The translations under genes were made by a program, and so were the position numbers. A stretch of 64,000 nt of DNA from positions 49,660-113,659 of the forward strand of contig CAKSBF010000008.1 of NCBI GenBank assembly GCA_934438075.1, given 5' to 3'. Below, piece by piece: positions 63,212 through 64,000 of the stretch. Source of the DNA: an uncultured Clostridia bacterium (GTDB lineage: Bacteria > Bacillota > Clostridia > UBA1381 > UBA9506). Numbering within the stretch: the first letter of the stretch is position 1; each line of letters starts with the position of its first letter. The notes beneath the pieces were generated by a model. It saw nothing but the letters and a program-made list of their open reading frames with translations, was not told where the DNA came from and searched no databases.

Positions 63212-63841
63212 ATGGACACTCATTTTTGTATAATGGAAGTTATTGAGATATCAAAAGGTACAAATCTTAAGCTTCCGATATTGCTTGCAGGATTTTATGG
63301 CTTTAGACGGAGCAAAATATGCGGACTCGGGTGGAGTGTAATTGATTTTGATAACAAGACGATTACTATCAATCATACAATATCAATGCCCTGTATTGAT
63401 GGAAAGATATTGACGATACCTGAAGATAATGCAAAGAATAAATCGAGCCTGAGAACCTTGCCTTTATCTAAAGCGGTAGAGGATAAACTTCTTGAGAAAA
63501 AATCACAACAGGAAGAATACAGGAAATTTTTCCGCAGAGTTTACGACAAGAAGTGGAAGAAATATATTTGCGTGTTGCCTAACGACAGACTTATAACACC
63601 CGATTATATTACAAGTGCATTTCCTAAACTTTTGAAAAAGCACGGGCTCAAAAGGATACGCTTCCACGACTTGAGGCACACCTGTGCAACGCTTATGCAG
63701 ATGAATGATATAGGGTTAAATTACATCAAGGAGTATCTTGGACACAGTGATATATCGACAACCGCAAATACTTATTCGCATCTTGACTTAAAAGCGACGC
63801 AGAAGCCTGTGGATAAAATGGAATCCATCATAAAAGTCTGA
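63212..63841 (+). CDS. Tyrosine recombinase (integrase), N-terminally truncated
   Basis: 209 aa, only the catalytic domain. Active-site residues are visible: Arg in YGFRRSK, His-x-x-Arg in HDLRHTCAT, His in LGHSD and Tyr in TYSHL. The DNA-arm and core-binding domains (normally ~170 residues more) are missing, and no ribosome binding site precedes the ATG at 63212 or 63233. The usual Glu after the first Arg pair is Lys. It is best seen as a remnant: the WYL region was joined to the last half of an integrase gene. The adjacent tRNA-Ser fragment marks the att site it would have used. Confidence 0.85.
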   Translation: MDTHFCIMEVIEISKGTNLKLPILLAGFYGFRRSKICGLGWSVIDFDNKTITINHTISMPCIDGKILTIPEDNAKNKSSLRTLPLSKAVEDKLLEKKSQQEEYRKFFRRVYDKKWKKYICVLPNDRLITPDYITSAFPKLLKKHGLKRIRFHDLRHTCATLMQMNDIGLNYIKEYLGHSDISTTANTYSHLDLKATQKPVDKMESIIKV

Positions 63842-63844
63842 GAA

Positions 63845-63882
63845 TTAAAAAAGAAAACCGGAGCAAGCTTTCGCTTGTTCCG
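63845..63882 (-). terminator. Terminator downstream of the tRNA-Ser fragment
   Basis: CGGAGCAAGC pairs with GCTTGTTCCG (10 bp, one wobble) around TTTC. Read on the minus strand it is followed by TTTTCTTTTTT, a strong U tract 5 bases past the tRNA CCA. On the plus strand the T run is poor. Confidence 0.7.
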
Positions 63883-63887
63883 ATTTG

Positions 63888-63946
63888 TGGCGGACGGGGT
63901 GGGATTCGAACCCACGTGCCGGTGTTACCGACAAACTGATTTCGAG
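63888..63946 (-). tRNA. 3' part of tRNA-Ser(CGA), broken in the anticodon stem/loop (att-site remnant)
   Basis: Read on the minus strand the sequence runs from the anticodon loop CTCGAAA (anticodon CGA) through the 3' anticodon stem TCAGT. It continues through a long class II variable arm (GTCGG...CCGGC), a perfect T arm (GTGGG-TTCGAAT-CCCAC), the acceptor 3' strand CCCGTCC, discriminator G and encoded CCA. The bases upstream (toward 64000) read ACAACA where the 5' anticodon stem ACTGA is required, so the D arm and acceptor 5' strand are missing. Tyrosine integrases commonly recombine in tRNA anticodon loops. An intron or a 5' half beyond the window end cannot be excluded. Confidence 0.8.
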
Positions 63947-64000
63947 TGTTGTATAAATACATTCTCAAAAGGAAAAATAAATACTGATAAGAAACTTCAA

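Noticed and set aside
63212..63841. Treating the integrase as a complete functional enzyme
   Set aside because: The catalytic residues are present, but the arm- and core-binding domains are missing and no ribosome binding site is seen.
1..64000. CRISPR array, insertion sequence, riboswitch or phage structural genes
   Set aside because: No regularly spaced repeats, transposase, aptamer-like conserved core or capsid/tail genes were seen on either strand.

Overview
The window reads as a moderately AT-rich, Gram-positive chromosome, most likely a gut-type Clostridia member (Bacillota). The signs are strong AGGAGG-type ribosome binding sites, several TTG starts, lipobox solute-binding proteins, many S-layer homology (SLH) proteins, and YesM/YesN-, LplB- and YtcP-like sugar import genes. 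No rRNA, complete tRNA, CRISPR array or insertion sequence was seen.

Layout. (1) 1-2.7 kb, minus strand: a partial secreted-protein gene preceded by a sensor kinase / AraC-type response regulator pair. (2) 2.9-20.6 kb, plus strand: a likely single operon with two sugar ABC permeases, a solute-binding lipoprotein, an SLH protein with a possible new glycosidase-like core, two further SLH proteins, two LamG/Big_5-like secreted proteins (one ending in a DUF4886 SGNH esterase domain) and two Gfo/Idh/MocA oxidoreductases, closed by a terminator. (3) 20.9-26.9 kb: short housekeeping and stress genes (L-2-amino-thiazoline-4-carboxylate hydrolase-like, three GNATs, DUF3303-like, a cupin/HxlR divergon, a PAS protein, a MerR regulator). 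(4) 27.0-32.3 kb: a 1739-aa SLH surface protein whose promoter has MerR-type 19-bp spacing and a palindromic operator. (5) 32.5-60.3 kb: a membrane-bound AraC regulator, then a second ~25 kb operon with a frameshifted solute-binding protein, two permeases, a Gfo/Idh oxidoreductase, an SLH pair resembling that of operon 1, two very large heparinase II/III-like lyases, two LamG-like proteins, a GH106-like rhamnosidase and a GH88 unsaturated glucuronyl hydrolase. (6) 60.6-63.95 kb: a SWIM zinc-finger protein, small ORFs, a WYL regulator, an N-terminally truncated tyrosine recombinase, and the 3' part of tRNA-Ser(CGA). This looks like a mobile-element remnant.

How it works together (inference). 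The two large operons look like Gram-positive polysaccharide utilisation loci. SLH proteins on the cell wall carry or organise binding and cleaving enzymes. Lyases release oligosaccharides with an unsaturated uronic acid at the non-reducing end. ABC importers take these up, GH88 and rhamnosidase-like enzymes trim them, and Gfo/Idh enzymes modify the sugars. The most notable signals are the repeated pair of SLH proteins (~555-580 aa plus ~885-900 aa) in both operons, and a ~95-aa C-terminal-type module shared by five secreted proteins that lack any visible cell-wall anchor. Together they suggest an undescribed surface assembly.
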